Assembly: GCF_000007345.1 (NCBI RefSeq)
Contig: NC_003552.1
Location: 2,728,001 to 2,792,000, forward strand
From: Methanosarcina acetivorans C2A
GTDB lineage: Archaea; Halobacteriota; Methanosarcinia; Methanosarcinales; Methanosarcinaceae
Direction of reading: 5' to 3'
Length of the DNA stretch: 64,000 bases
Positions 9,287-17,587 of this stretch are shown piece after piece. Under the pieces are notes generated by a model. That model was not told where the DNA came from and did not search any database. It worked only from the letters and a program-made list of their open reading frames with translations. Numbering within the stretch: position 1 is the stretch's first letter; every line of letters starts with the position of its first letter. The translations under genes were made by a program, and so were the position numbers.

Positions 9287-9439
9287 ATGATTAATTTTGT
9301 TTCAAGTTCTGGTTCTAGTTCATCTCATGCTACCAGAATACTCCTTGGAGAATTCACTATTATAATATTAATTATTATAATAGTGATTCTCTTAATGGTA
9401 ATGATCTTTATTTTCTACTATACCAAATATAAAAAATGA
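9287..9439 (+). CDS. Small single-TM protein (50 aa)
   Basis: ATG 9287 to TGA 9437-9439 encodes a Ser-rich N-terminus (about 17 residues), one strongly hydrophobic segment (residues 24-42, Ile/Leu/Val/Met only) and a Lys/Tyr tail KYKK. This is a classical single-pass small membrane protein. The RBS is weak (AAAG, 4 bases upstream), and the segment lies between a repeat and a MITE, so it could be a chance frame. Small TM proteins are common in archaeal plasmids and viruses. Confidence 0.4.
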   Translation: MINFVSSSGSSSSHATRILLGEFTIIILIIIIVILLMVMIFIFYYTKYKK

Positions 9440-9467
9440 CATTGTTTCCATTGGACTTTTGACTCAA

Positions 9468-9597
9468 GAGCTAGTCCCAAAACTCAAAAATTACCTCTTT
9501 AGATCCTAGTTTTGAAATAATTAGCCGGGATACCAATTTGGAAATAGTTCTGAAACTCTTACGAATTGGGAAATAAAATTGGTTTTGGGATAAGCTC
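9468..9597. mobile_element. 130-bp MITE, copy 1
   Basis: Non-coding 130-bp unit with terminal inverted repeats: GAGCTAGTCCCAAAACT at the left and GGTTTTGGGATAAGCTC at the right. Reverse-complementing it aligns along its full length, without length change, with 15010-15139. I see no clear target duplication. Confidence 0.65.
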
Positions 9598-9872
9598 TAT
9601 AATTAAAAAAAAACTTGAAATAATTCGTAATTTTCTTTTATCTTCTCCGGGCTCCGCCCCCCAACCTTTATACGCGTAAAACCTGTACGCGTGGCAGGCA
9701 GATAGCCGCGAACTGCGCGGCATGCCAGAGCGTCCGGGTTCGGCTTTCCGCAGGTTGGGACCCCCCTTTCCGGGAAGCCCCTTCCTCAGAGTGAAACAAA
9801 AGAGAGCTGTAAAATTTTTCAGGAAAATTTTCTTCGGATAATCCATCTTTGAACATATTGAGAATGAATTTA
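9598..9872. other. Intergenic with GC-rich patch
   Basis: Bases 9650-9800 are GC-rich (CTCCGGGCTCCGCCCCCC and similar), unlike the AT-rich surroundings, and contain ORFs only by chance. No gene or RNA is recognised. Confidence 0.3.
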
Positions 9873-10901
9873 TTATACAGGAAAAATAGCTTTTAGAATT
9901 CTGGGATATTTACAGAACATTATTTCAGAAATATTTTCCACTTTAATGATACTTATATCATCCCTATTAATTGAACATGCTCCATTTTCTGTCAGCACCT
10001 CTATCATGGACCCATGCTTCAAAATTATCCCACAAACACTCATTCCATCTTTTAAATATAAAACAGATATCTGATAACGAGCACCATAGTATCCGGCACA
10101 ATAAGCGAAATTTGTAAAGATTAAGAAAGCAAGTACAAAAGAGACTAAAATTACTTCAAAGGAGTTACTAAGTTTACATAAATAGTACATGATAAAGATC
10201 ATCACAAAAGGAATGAAACGCAATCGAACGAAACTCCTAAATAGGTCTATAAACCATTTGAATCGTTCGCGTAGATTTACTGTTCCATATTTATCAAAAT
10301 TAGTGTATGACTTGCGTCTATCTTTGAGACAATCCGCACCATATTGAAGAAGAACTAACAAACAAAGTTCAACAAGTAACAACAGAGATATTATAAACCA
10401 TTGCATATAAATTTCAAACAATATCAAATAAGGTTCTAACATACAATTTATAACAGATAATATGCCTGCAAAATAATGAGACAGATGTATTATATACCAT
10501 GGTATATATATTTCAAAAAAAGAGTGTGAAGTAAGAATTAAAACAACATATTTAAAAAAAGCAAATATCAAATAAGGTTCTAACATACAATTTATAACAG
10601 ATAATATGCCTGCAAAATAATGAGACAGATATATTATATACCATGATATATATATTTCAAAAAAAGAGTGTGAAGTAAGAATTAAAACAATATATTTAAA
10701 AAAAGCAAATATCAAATAAGGTTCTAACATACAATTTATAATAAATAATATGCCTGCAAAGTAATGCGAAGCTGCATTATATTCTCTAACTTGTGTTTCT
10801 CCCCAACGCACTCCAAAGAAATAAATTATAGCACTTATGAGAACAACTACAATTGGAATAAGTCCAATTATATCAGAATATTTAGTTAAATCATTCTCCA
10901 T
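9873..10901 (-). CDS. Multi-TM protein with internal 48-residue duplications
   Basis: A 342-residue membrane protein with about eight to ten hydrophobic segments. Its N-terminal half carries two complete and one partial copies of a 48-residue unit (starting SHYFAGILFIINCMLEPYLI), almost identical at DNA level, so the duplication is recent. The C-terminal third has two further TM segments (around residues 225-265) and a soluble tail of about 80 residues without a known motif. No family is recognised. It stands alone on the minus strand between a MITE and a GC-rich repeat, inside the island. Confidence 0.65.
   Translation of the reverse strand: MENDLTKYSDIIGLIPIVVVLISAIIYFFGVRWGETQVREYNAASHYFAGILFIINCMLEPYLIFAFFKYIVLILTSHSFFEIYISWYIIYLSHYFAGILSVINCMLEPYLIFAFFKYVVLILTSHSFFEIYIPWYIIHLSHYFAGILSVINCMLEPYLILFEIYMQWFIISLLLLVELCLLVLLQYGADCLKDRRKSYTNFDKYGTVNLRERFKWFIDLFRSFVRLRFIPFVMIFIMYYLCKLSNSFEVILVSFVLAFLIFTNFAYCAGYYGARYQISVLYLKDGMSVCGIILKHGSMIEVLTENGACSINRDDISIIKVENISEIMFCKYPRILKAIFPV
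10422..10782. repeat. 144-bp tandem repeat inside the membrane-protein gene
   Basis: Units begin at 10422, 10566 and 10710 (TATCAAATAAGG); two are complete, the third is about half length. Spacing is exactly 144 bp, which keeps the reading frame (48 codons). Near-identity points to recent slippage or unequal recombination. Confidence 0.85.
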
Positions 10902-11157
10902 CTTACTACAAAATGTACTTAAGATATATGAAGGTCATTATTATAATCTATATATCATTAAATATTTTTCATATTTATTCACGATCTATTCATCCTTTAT
11001 TACCAAAAGAAGGCCTTGTTCTAGATCCTCGGCACAGATGTGCTTCAGGACCTGAACAGCTGCACATAAAAACAGTATCGGTAATAGCCCAGAGGGAAAG
11101 AAAAATTTCCGAACATTTTCCGAACATTTTCCTTTTCACAAAAATTTCAATCCAAAA

Positions 11158-11690
11158 GGAACTTCCATTTCCGACGAAGCTTCCATTTCCGACGAAGCAT
11201 CCATTTCCGAAAGGGCATTTCCCCTTCCTCATTCCCCTTTCCGAAAGGGCATTTCCCCTTCCTCTTTTCCCTTTCCACTTTCCTTTGCCTTCCAAGCATT
11301 CCTTTGCTTTCCAAGCATTCCTTTCCTAGATCTGGAGGAAGGCCTTCCTAGCCCGGGGAGAAATTCTTCCTTGCAGCTGCAGGCCAGGAATTTCCAACAG
11401 AGCTTCCATTCCAACGGCACTTAGACTGCCAGGACTAGGACTTTCCCGGGCTCCAGTATCCTGCAGGCCAGGCCCAGGATATTTCCCGGAAAATAGTCTG
11501 CCAAAAAAACTTCCTGGCCCGGGGAGAAATTCTTCCTTGCAGCTGCAGTCCAGAACCTCAAGGTCTGGATCCGGAGGAAGGCCTTCCACCCAGCTGCAGC
11601 AATCATCCTGCAGGCCAGGACTCGGACTTTCCCGGGCGCCAGGACCTTGCAGATTCTGGAACATTATTTCCCGGGAAATAGTTCAGGGCT
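11158..11690 (+). repeat. GC-rich island repeat, copy B
   Basis: The left part (11158-11330) is a run of CATTTCCGA / CTTCC-type modules, followed by GAGAAATTCTTCCTTGCAGC (11358 and 11523), and a palindrome GAACATTATTTCCCGGGAAA at the right end. About 350 bp (11160-11550) recur as a near-perfect inverted copy at 17115-17470. Confidence 0.8.
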
Positions 11691-12627
11691 TAATGCCCAA
11701 CTGAGGAATACATTTTAAATAAGCTTCTCTTAGTTCATCCTTTTCTATGTGGTCGTACACGTCTATTGCTTCGCCTCTCGAATCTCCCCTTAATTCTTGA
11801 ATGAATGTCCTTTCCATACCTGAACGTCTAAGCCACGTAGTGAACCAGTGCCGGCAGCAATGAGGGGTAAAATGTTCTTCAAGTCTCCCATCAGGGTTAT
11901 GAAGTCCTATAGAGGAAGCGGCAGACGTGACTACATTGTATACTAAATTTCTTTGTATACGGTGACCGTTTTGCTTGCCTATGAATAATGCTTTTTCTTT
12001 GTCATGCCTCTTGTTAAGGTACTCTTCCATGAAGACTTTAGTTTCAGAGTCAAAGAATACTATACGATTTGACCTTTTAGCTGTCTTCTTGAGTCTTACC
12101 GTACACTTTTCTAAGTCTATGTCAGCTCGATCAAGGGTAATTAATTCATTTCTTCTGATACCAGTTTTCGCTAAAAAGATTATCAATGCTTGATACATGG
12201 GGTAACCTGGTACTTTGACAAGCTTTGCCATGTCTTCAATGGTAATCAATTGCCTTGTTTCCGGTGTATGATATTTTTTGTAGCTTCTTAGATAGCGTTT
12301 TCTGAACGTGGGAATGTTATTTCTCTCGATTATGTGCTTGAATTCAAGGAAGTCAAAAAAGGTACTTAGTGAAGCAAAGTAATTGTTACAGGTTGCTAGT
12401 GTGTATTGTCTTTCATCTCTTATGTGAACAAGGAACCCTTCAAGCTCTGTAAATCCTGCATTCACTCCACACATTTGAAGGAAAAACTTAGCATGACTTA
12501 CGTATCCTTCTATTGTTCTTTTAGAGTAGCCTCTCCCGATACAATCGGAAGTGAATAAACTTATAAGTCTTTCATCATCCGGTGGCTCATAGATACTAGT
12601 TAGCTTAATAGCTGTTATTTCACCCAT
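11683..12627 (-). CDS. Tyrosine recombinase (XerC/D-like), second integrase
   Basis: A 314-residue recombinase, unrelated in detail to the one at 6866 and without a zinc ribbon. Core-binding domain about residues 18-110; catalytic domain 125-305. Catalytic residues visible: Arg158 (TGIRRNEL), a Lys in KKTAKRSNR (181-185), His256-x-x-Arg259 (PHCCRHWFTTW) and Tyr291 (DVYDHIEKDE). Such enzymes serve as integrases, as plasmid dimer resolvases, or in DNA inversion. It overlaps the end of repeat copy B and is preceded by an inverted repeat (12656-12690) near its promoter. A 13+6+13 palindrome at 16712 in the same island could be its target site (inference). Confidence 0.9.
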   Translation of the reverse strand: MGEITAIKLTSIYEPPDDERLISLFTSDCIGRGYSKRTIEGYVSHAKFFLQMCGVNAGFTELEGFLVHIRDERQYTLATCNNYFASLSTFFDFLEFKHIIERNNIPTFRKRYLRSYKKYHTPETRQLITIEDMAKLVKVPGYPMYQALIIFLAKTGIRRNELITLDRADIDLEKCTVRLKKTAKRSNRIVFFDSETKVFMEEYLNKRHDKEKALFIGKQNGHRIQRNLVYNVVTSAASSIGLHNPDGRLEEHFTPHCCRHWFTTWLRRSGMERTFIQELRGDSRGEAIDVYDHIEKDELREAYLKCIPQLGIKP

Positions 12628-12655
12628 GAATCAATAAAAGACGTTTGTAAATAAA

Positions 12656-12690
12656 TACTTTGTGTATGATGGTACTTCAAACACAAAGTA
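12656..12690. promoter_or_regulatory. Inverted repeat upstream of second integrase
   Basis: TACTTTGTGT (12656-12665) is repeated inverted as ACACAAAGTA (12681-12690) with a 15-base spacer, 29 bases before the integrase ATG at 12627. It is suitable as a binding site for an autoregulator or for the recombinase. Confidence 0.4.
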
Positions 12691-12842
12691 TAAGTACATT
12701 TACTTTCTTTTAATATATGCTGGTAACAGCAAAAAAGCGCCAAAGTAGAATGACGTCGATTAGAAGAGTAAGTTGGACGTGGGCCTTGAAAAAGGTAGAA
12801 GAGAGCTTACTCTTAATCTCAGTTAAAAACGGAATTGGTATT

Positions 12843-12866
12843 TGAGGGTTATTCCAGTAATCCTCA
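12843..12866 (-). terminator. Stem-loop downstream of the zinc-ribbon gene
   Basis: Imperfect inverted repeat TGAGGGTTATTCC / AGTAATCCTCA just 3' of the minus-strand gene ending at 12876. A possible terminator; no T-run on the minus strand side is obvious. Confidence 0.3.
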
Positions 12867-12875
12867 TAAAAAACG

Positions 12876-13076
12876 TTATTCTTCGATAAATTCTATGTAA
12901 TTACAGCATTCACAGTATAGTGCTTTTTTAAATAGTTTCGTCTTTCTGGTTTCTCGATCGGTTGTTTTCTTCCATAGGTTAATGAGGTAACATTCTCCAC
13001 ATTGAGGGCATTTTTTAAGTTTACTTTTGCCCCTTCCGGTTTGTGGAAGCCTTTTATTAGTGACACGCTTAGGCAT
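12876..13076 (-). CDS. Small zinc-ribbon protein (66 aa)
   Basis: A short, very basic protein with N-terminal Arg/Lys-rich tail, then CPQCG (residues 23-27) and CECC near residue 55, a CxxC...CxxC arrangement typical of a single zinc ribbon. Such proteins often bind nucleic acids; a specific role is not visible. It lies between the second integrase and the OLD nuclease, all on the minus strand, with about 250 bp on each side, so not a tight operon. Confidence 0.55.
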   Translation of the reverse strand: MPKRVTNKRLPQTGRGKSKLKKCPQCGECYLINLWKKTTDRETRKTKLFKKALYCECCNYIEFIEE

Positions 13077-13324
13077 AATGGAATATCGGTGTATTAAGTA
13101 TTAATGGTTTCTAACTTGTGCAATAATAATTATTTGGGGTCGCTTGAGCTATATGCCTTCGGTTGCAAGCTGTTAGAAGGCATTTCAGGCGATTCTTCAA
13201 TTATACATCCATCACTCCCATTGATGAGAGCCAACCACCAGGAAGCCAGCCGGTTCAAGCTTCAAAAAAGTCGAGAAGACTGCTTTCTACTTTGCCCCCT
13301 AGTGACAGCTTCGCTGATATTGGG

Positions 13325-14788
13325 TCAACAGCTGAGATTTACTTGGATTCTCTCTAATATCTCTTTTAACCCATCGCTGTAATCCTTATCTATCTCCTTT
13401 CTGTGTATGTCAAAAATTCCCTTTGTTATACGATTTTGACAGTCTTTGCAATAATTCTCATCTTTTAGAAAATTACATTTACTTCGAAGTTCGCATTCTT
13501 TATCTCGGATATCATTTGCATTCAGCAACTCAAAATAATACTGTTGGAATCTTTTCTCTACATCATCTTTTTCGGCTTTTTTATTCCCATCATATAAACA
13601 ACAAATTCTTTCAAAACCCAATGAACTTAAGATTGCCAAAATATATTTGATATTTCCAGCTCCACCAGCACCAAAACCGAAAAAATTAATTTTACCCTTA
13701 ATATCCAACAATCGTAAGGCTTTCTTTAAAAGCACCACATCTTCCTGACCTTCTACAATTAACACTCCATCGCCTAGAAAAAAACATGATCTAGCATCGT
13801 AACCAAAGACGTGTGGAAAATTTATGTTTTCAATTGAATTTTCCAAGAATTTTTTAGTATCGTCGTCTAAGTCCAATTTATGTATTTTTGAAGTGTTCCC
13901 TTGTTTTGCTACTCTACAAAGAGTTCCTCCATTCAGAATAGATTCAATAGAAACCATTTCAGGGGAATGTGTAGCGTACAAAACTTGTTTGTCCTTAGTG
14001 TGTTTAAGAATTACTTCTAAGAGATTCCTCTGTAGCTCTGGATGTAAAGACAATTCAGGTTCATCGATGACAAGAAGTTTACCCGGCAAGGAATTTAATA
14101 AAGCTTCTACTAAAAAAAGAAGACTGACAAGCCCTTCACCTAATCCATCTGAGTCGTGATCGACGTTTTGTTGGCAAATTTTAACATAATAATCTCCAGC
14201 ATTGCTTAAGTCAATTGTCCAGCTTAATCTATATCCTAGGACCTTCTCCAAAAGATCATCAAACGTTCCTTTCAGTTCTGGGTCTTTAACCAAATCAAAC
14301 AATCCGTTATCTTCAGCATCAATTGGTTGCCCTCTAGGTTTAAGCATAATTGATTTGGATAGTGCCCGAAGCCTGTCACCACCATATGACGCTTTATTAG
14401 AATATGGGTTAAAGAATCTCCTGGACGGCAATACGATAATTGGTAAATCGTCAATTCTAAAAGTTCTTTCTGCTTCAGATCCACCAGCAGAGTGAGTTTT
14501 TAAAATATATGTATGAAAATATTTTCCGTCTATTTTCTTTTTATCACATGTCTGTAGTGTTATCTCAACTCTACTTCCGACTACTTTGTTCCTTTGCCCT
14601 TCCGAAAAGCTGATATCACTCCTTGAAGAAACCGCTTTAAAAGCCTCAATAATCGTTGACTTCCCTCCGTTATTAGGACCAACTATTACTGTAAGTCCAG
14701 ATCCTTTCTTTCCATCAGGTATAGATAGCTTCAACTCTTGTTCTTCTGCAAAACCGCGAAACCCTTTAATTTTAATACTTGAAATCAT
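13325..14788 (-). CDS. OLD-family ATPase with TOPRIM nuclease domain
   Basis: A 487-residue protein. The N-terminal ABC/SMC-like ATPase shows Walker A GPNNGGKST (37-45), signature GLGEGLVSL (215-223), Walker B LLVIDEP (238-244) and H-loop His274 (ATHSPEM). The TOPRIM domain follows with the acidic VEGQED (345-350), GFGAGGAGN (371-379) and CLYDGNKK (397-404). OLD proteins are DNA nucleases, several of which defend against phages (for example P2 Old, GajA of Gabija). No GajB-type helicase or other partner is adjacent, so it looks like a stand-alone class 1 OLD. A Cys-rich stretch around residues 430-455 (CELRSKC...CKDC) could bind zinc and is unusual. Likely defence cargo of the island (inference). 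Confidence 0.85.
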   Translation of the reverse strand: MISSIKIKGFRGFAEEQELKLSIPDGKKGSGLTVIVGPNNGGKSTIIEAFKAVSSRSDISFSEGQRNKVVGSRVEITLQTCDKKKIDGKYFHTYILKTHSAGGSEAERTFRIDDLPIIVLPSRRFFNPYSNKASYGGDRLRALSKSIMLKPRGQPIDAEDNGLFDLVKDPELKGTFDDLLEKVLGYRLSWTIDLSNAGDYYVKICQQNVDHDSDGLGEGLVSLLFLVEALLNSLPGKLLVIDEPELSLHPELQRNLLEVILKHTKDKQVLYATHSPEMVSIESILNGGTLCRVAKQGNTSKIHKLDLDDDTKKFLENSIENINFPHVFGYDARSCFFLGDGVLIVEGQEDVVLLKKALRLLDIKGKINFFGFGAGGAGNIKYILAILSSLGFERICCLYDGNKKAEKDDVEKRFQQYYFELLNANDIRDKECELRSKCNFLKDENYCKDCQNRITKGIFDIHRKEIDKDYSDGLKEILERIQVNLSC

Positions 14789-15009
14789 GTTTTCACCTCA
14801 ATGAGATTTGAACAAAGAATAATGGCAAATATTATGTTTCAATAAACGAAGTTGTTATAAAAACTAGTCGAATTTTCCCCATACAACGATAAGGATTGTA
14901 TCTGAGAACAAAAAAATTGCAAAATACCTTTAGTATGCAGAACTAACATAATTTTTCTAAAAGCCGTAATACAAAAAATGTTAGTTTTGTTCTATCGTCT
15001 GATTATATA

Positions 15010-15139
15010 GAGCTCATCCCAAAACCTATTTTATCCCTATATCGGTCAAAATTTCAGAATTATTTTCATTATCTGTAACTCGATTGACTATTTCAGATTC
15101 AAGATTCTGAGAGCCGATTTTGAGTTTTGGGATAAGCTC
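15010..15139. mobile_element. 130-bp MITE, copy 2 (inverted relative to copy 1)
   Basis: Terminal inverted repeats GAGCTCATCCCAAAACC and GTTTTGGGATAAGCTC; exactly 130 bp, the same as the copy at 9468-9597. It aligns with the reverse complement of that copy, including an internal TTTCAGAA block. Non-coding. Confidence 0.65.
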
Positions 15140-15379
15140 ATAATGAAAATTGCCAATTTCAGGCTGATTTTTCCACAATTGCCTATGTGTTTGTTTTCTC
15201 GATTATTCCTCATCATATAGGAATATGCTTGTTTCCTCCGATAACCCAGGGTAATTGTAAAAAAACATAAAGAAAAACATAGGCCGTTTTTTATTAAGTC
15301 TCTTGATGTTGATTTTGCATTCAAGCTTTTATGAGATTATGATACTAGCACATTTTATTAACTAGTCACTCACGAAATA

Positions 15380-15387
15380 TTTATATA
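15380..15387 (+). promoter_or_regulatory. TATA box of the repeat-protein gene
   Basis: TTTATATA with purine-rich bases (CGAAA) upstream as a BRE-like element; about 100 bases before ATG 15489, implying a leader of roughly 80 bases. Confidence 0.45.
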
Positions 15388-15488
15388 GTAAAGGGTAATA
15401 CTGGATATTATAGTAGTACTATGTTGCTAACCATTCTAAAAAGCAAAAAACTTCAATTGAGTCGAACTTTCAAAGGAAGGTAGACATA

Positions 15489-16101
15489 ATGACACCAGCA
15501 AAAGATATGCAGAAAATGGCAGAAATGATGAAACCAGTAAAAGATATGCAGAAAATGGCAGAAATAATGGCACCAGCAATTGAGTCGCAGAAGAAAATAG
15601 CAGAAATAATGGCACCAGTAATAGAGTCGCAGAAGAGAATGGCAAATATTGTTGCTGACATGACGGAACCAGCAATTGAGTCGCAGAAGAAAATAGCAGA
15701 AATAATGGCACCAGTAATAGAGTCGCAGAAGAGAATGGCAGATATTGTTGCTGACATGACGGAACCAGCAATTGAGTCGCAGAAGAAAATAGCAGAAATA
15801 ATGGCACCAGTAAAAGATATGCAGAAAATGGCAGAAATGATGACACCAGTAAAAGATATGCAGAAAATAGCAGAAATAATGGCACCAGCAATTGAGTCGC
15901 AGAAGAAAATAGCAGAAATAATGGCACCAGTAATAGAGTCGCAGAAGAGAATGGCAGATATTGTTGCTGACATGACGGAACCAGCAATTGAGTCGCAGAA
16001 GAAAATAGCAGAAATAATGGCACCAGCAATTGAGTCGCAGAAGAAAATAGCAGAAATAATGGCACCAGTAATAGAGTCGCAGAAGAGAATGGCAGATATG
16101 G
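15489..16101 (+). repeat. Coding tandem repeat array (39-60 bp units)
   Basis: In-frame repeats built on ATTGAGTCGCAGAAGAAAAT and AAAGATATGCAGAAAATGGC modules. Whole blocks of about 102 bp recur (15577, 15679, 15880), pointing to block duplication. Open frames on the opposite strand are a by-product. Confidence 0.85.
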
Positions 16102-16352
16102 CGTATAGTCTGCCTATAGAGGACATAGCGATTTCAACAAATTTTAAAAGAATTAGAGCTAGTGCACCATACAGGAAATCTATTACTTTAACAGACATGG
16201 ACTTAGAAAGAGCGACAAAACTTGAAAAGATATTTGATACAGTGTACCGTAGTGAAGCCCCGTTCAATTTCTCTAAAACTATATCAAAAGCCTTAGAGAT
16301 AGCATTCTTTTTGCAACTGACACCAATGCAGCAGTCAGGATCAGAACAGTAG
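15489..16352 (+). CDS. Short-repeat helical protein with RHH-like C-terminus
   Basis: A strong RBS (AAGGAAGGT) precedes ATG 15489. Of 287 residues, the first 205 are 14 consecutive near-identical units of 13-20 residues: four PVKDMQKMAEIM-type, about six PAIESQKKIAEIM-type, and four PVIESQKRMADI-type, three of these extended by VADMTE. The pattern A..M.K.AEIM predicts a continuous amphipathic helix or coiled coil. Residues 215-275 (RKSITLTDMDLERATKLEK then FNFSKTISKALEIAFFL) look like an RHH or similar beta-helix-helix DNA-binding fold. DNA units are nearly identical too, so copy number probably changes by recombination. No known family is recognised. In a plasmid-like element it might bridge or segregate DNA (speculation). 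Confidence 0.75.
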   Translation: MTPAKDMQKMAEMMKPVKDMQKMAEIMAPAIESQKKIAEIMAPVIESQKRMANIVADMTEPAIESQKKIAEIMAPVIESQKRMADIVADMTEPAIESQKKIAEIMAPVKDMQKMAEMMTPVKDMQKIAEIMAPAIESQKKIAEIMAPVIESQKRMADIVADMTEPAIESQKKIAEIMAPAIESQKKIAEIMAPVIESQKRMADMAYSLPIEDIAISTNFKRIRASAPYRKSITLTDMDLERATKLEKIFDTVYRSEAPFNFSKTISKALEIAFFLQLTPMQQSGSEQ

Positions 16353-16371
16353 CTATAAGATTCAAAATTTA

Positions 16372-16500
16372 AAATGCTTATTGATTGTGTTTTTGAGGGA
16401 CTTTTTGAAAGGCTATTTTCTGGGAAATAATGTTCTGAAGGATCCTGGCGCCCAGGAAAGTCATGGTTCTGGCCTGCAGATGCAAGGAAGATCTTCCCGA
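16372..16500 (-). repeat. GC-rich island repeat, copy C (inverted)
   Basis: Reverse complement of the right end of copy A: AATGCTTATTGATTGTGTTT, GAAAGGCTATTTTCTGGGAA and a GGATCCTGGCGCCCAGGAAA module match 9130-9215 when inverted. Confidence 0.7.
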
Positions 16501-16711
16501 ATGAAAGTATTCTGACTAAGATTTATATAGTTGCCGTGACTTTGAATATAACGAGCTATCTTTATTAGAACAGTTTCCTTATAGAGATCGAAAAACTTCC
16601 AAATTTGTAAGGAAATTTATATATCCAAGGATAACTAACCAATGTCTATATCACAAAGAAAAAACAATCAGGAGGTCTAAGGTCTAGAAAGTAGATACAG
16701 AATTTCATTGA

Positions 16712-16743
16712 CAACTGTCAAGATTTGCCGATCTTGACAGTTG
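16712..16743. other. 13+6+13 perfect palindrome, possible recombination core or RNA hairpin
   Basis: CAACTGTCAAGAT (16712-16724), spacer TTGCCG, ATCTTGACAGTTG (16731-16743): perfect arms of 13 bp around 6 bases. This geometry equals a tyrosine-recombinase core site. It could equally be an RNA hairpin; a TATA-like ATTTATATAT lies at 16615. Confidence 0.45.
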
Positions 16744-17112
16744 AAGAAATAGCCTTTAGTTACATTGAACATAATTGACTTGACATTACAGTATTCTGAG
16801 TATTTGTTTCTCCCCTATATTAGTCTTTGTATTTTGAGGAGTTAACGCTATCAAACACGTCAATAGTTCATCTTTTCTAGAGGTGTCTCTTTACATGTAT
16901 CGAAGTAGCGAACGCTTTAAAAATCTTCGGAGTAGAGATGAATTATTCGTTAATATTTACTTTATCTGGGAAGATTCCTGAAGCACGAATCCTGAAAATA
17001 ATTCTCTTGACTTTCTTGACTCTGCTACTCAAGATAATTTATTCTATCGGGATTAATGTGCATATGTAAAAAAAGTAGCATGCTAGTCACATAAGAAAAA
17101 GTTTTAAAATAA

Positions 17113-17580
17113 ACTGCAGCTGCAAGGAAGAATTTCTCCCCGGGCCAGGAAGTTTTTTTGGCAGACTATTTTCCGGGAAATATCCTGGGCTTGGCCTGCA
17201 GGATACTGGCGCCCGGGAAAGTCCTGGGCCTGGCAGTCTAAGTGCCGTTGAAATGGAAGCTCCGTTGGAAATTCCTGGCCTGCAACTGCAAGGAAGAATT
17301 TCTCCCCGGGCTAGGAAGGCCTTCCTCCAGATCTAGGAAAGGAATGCTTGGAAGGCAAAGGAAAGTGGAAAGGGAAATGCCCTTTCGGAATGGGGAAAAA
17401 GGAAGGGGAAATGTCCTTTCGGAAATGGATACTCCGTCGGAAATGGAAGCTTCGTCGGAAGTGGTAGGCACCCTTGCGGAACTCGAAGGCATAGATTCGG
17501 AAGTGGGAAAGGAATGTGGAAGTGAAGCTTCTAGGGAAGGCCTTCCTCCGGATGCAGACCTATCGGTCCTGAGGCCCTGC
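17113..17580 (-). repeat. GC-rich island repeat, copy D (inverted)
   Basis: Inverted copy of copy B: 17115-17470 is the reverse complement of about 11160-11550 with few changes (e.g. CTGCAAGGAAGAATTTCTCC at 17116 and 17286). The ORF 17242-17676 (+) crosses it and is not regarded as a gene. Confidence 0.8.
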
Positions 17581-17587
17581 ACACAAG

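Larger units (their letters stand above)
14789..15488. other. Intergenic with MITE and promoter
   Basis: Contains the 130-bp MITE (15010-15139), a stretch near 15245-15280 whose reverse complement resembles 9205-9250 next to repeat A (ACATAAAGAAAAACATAGGC), and the TATA element at 15380. No gene is supported. Confidence 0.5.

Noticed and set aside
8846-9294. Long overlapping ORFs on both strands (e.g. 8860-9294 plus, 8846-9172 minus)
   Set aside because: They lie in the GC-rich repeat, where absence of stop codons follows from composition. The same applies to 11229-11664 minus and 17242-17676 plus.
15436-16267. Minus-strand ORFs of 209 and 265 codons opposite the repeat protein
   Set aside because: They are periodic mirror frames of the repeated coding sequence (LFLLFSSATQLLVP repeated); the plus strand has the RBS and promoter.
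8876-17580. Borg-like linear element with terminal inverted repeats
   Set aside because: The inverted repeats are internal, imperfect and not at the ends of the island, and flanking genes are chromosomal. Integration of a circular element fits better.
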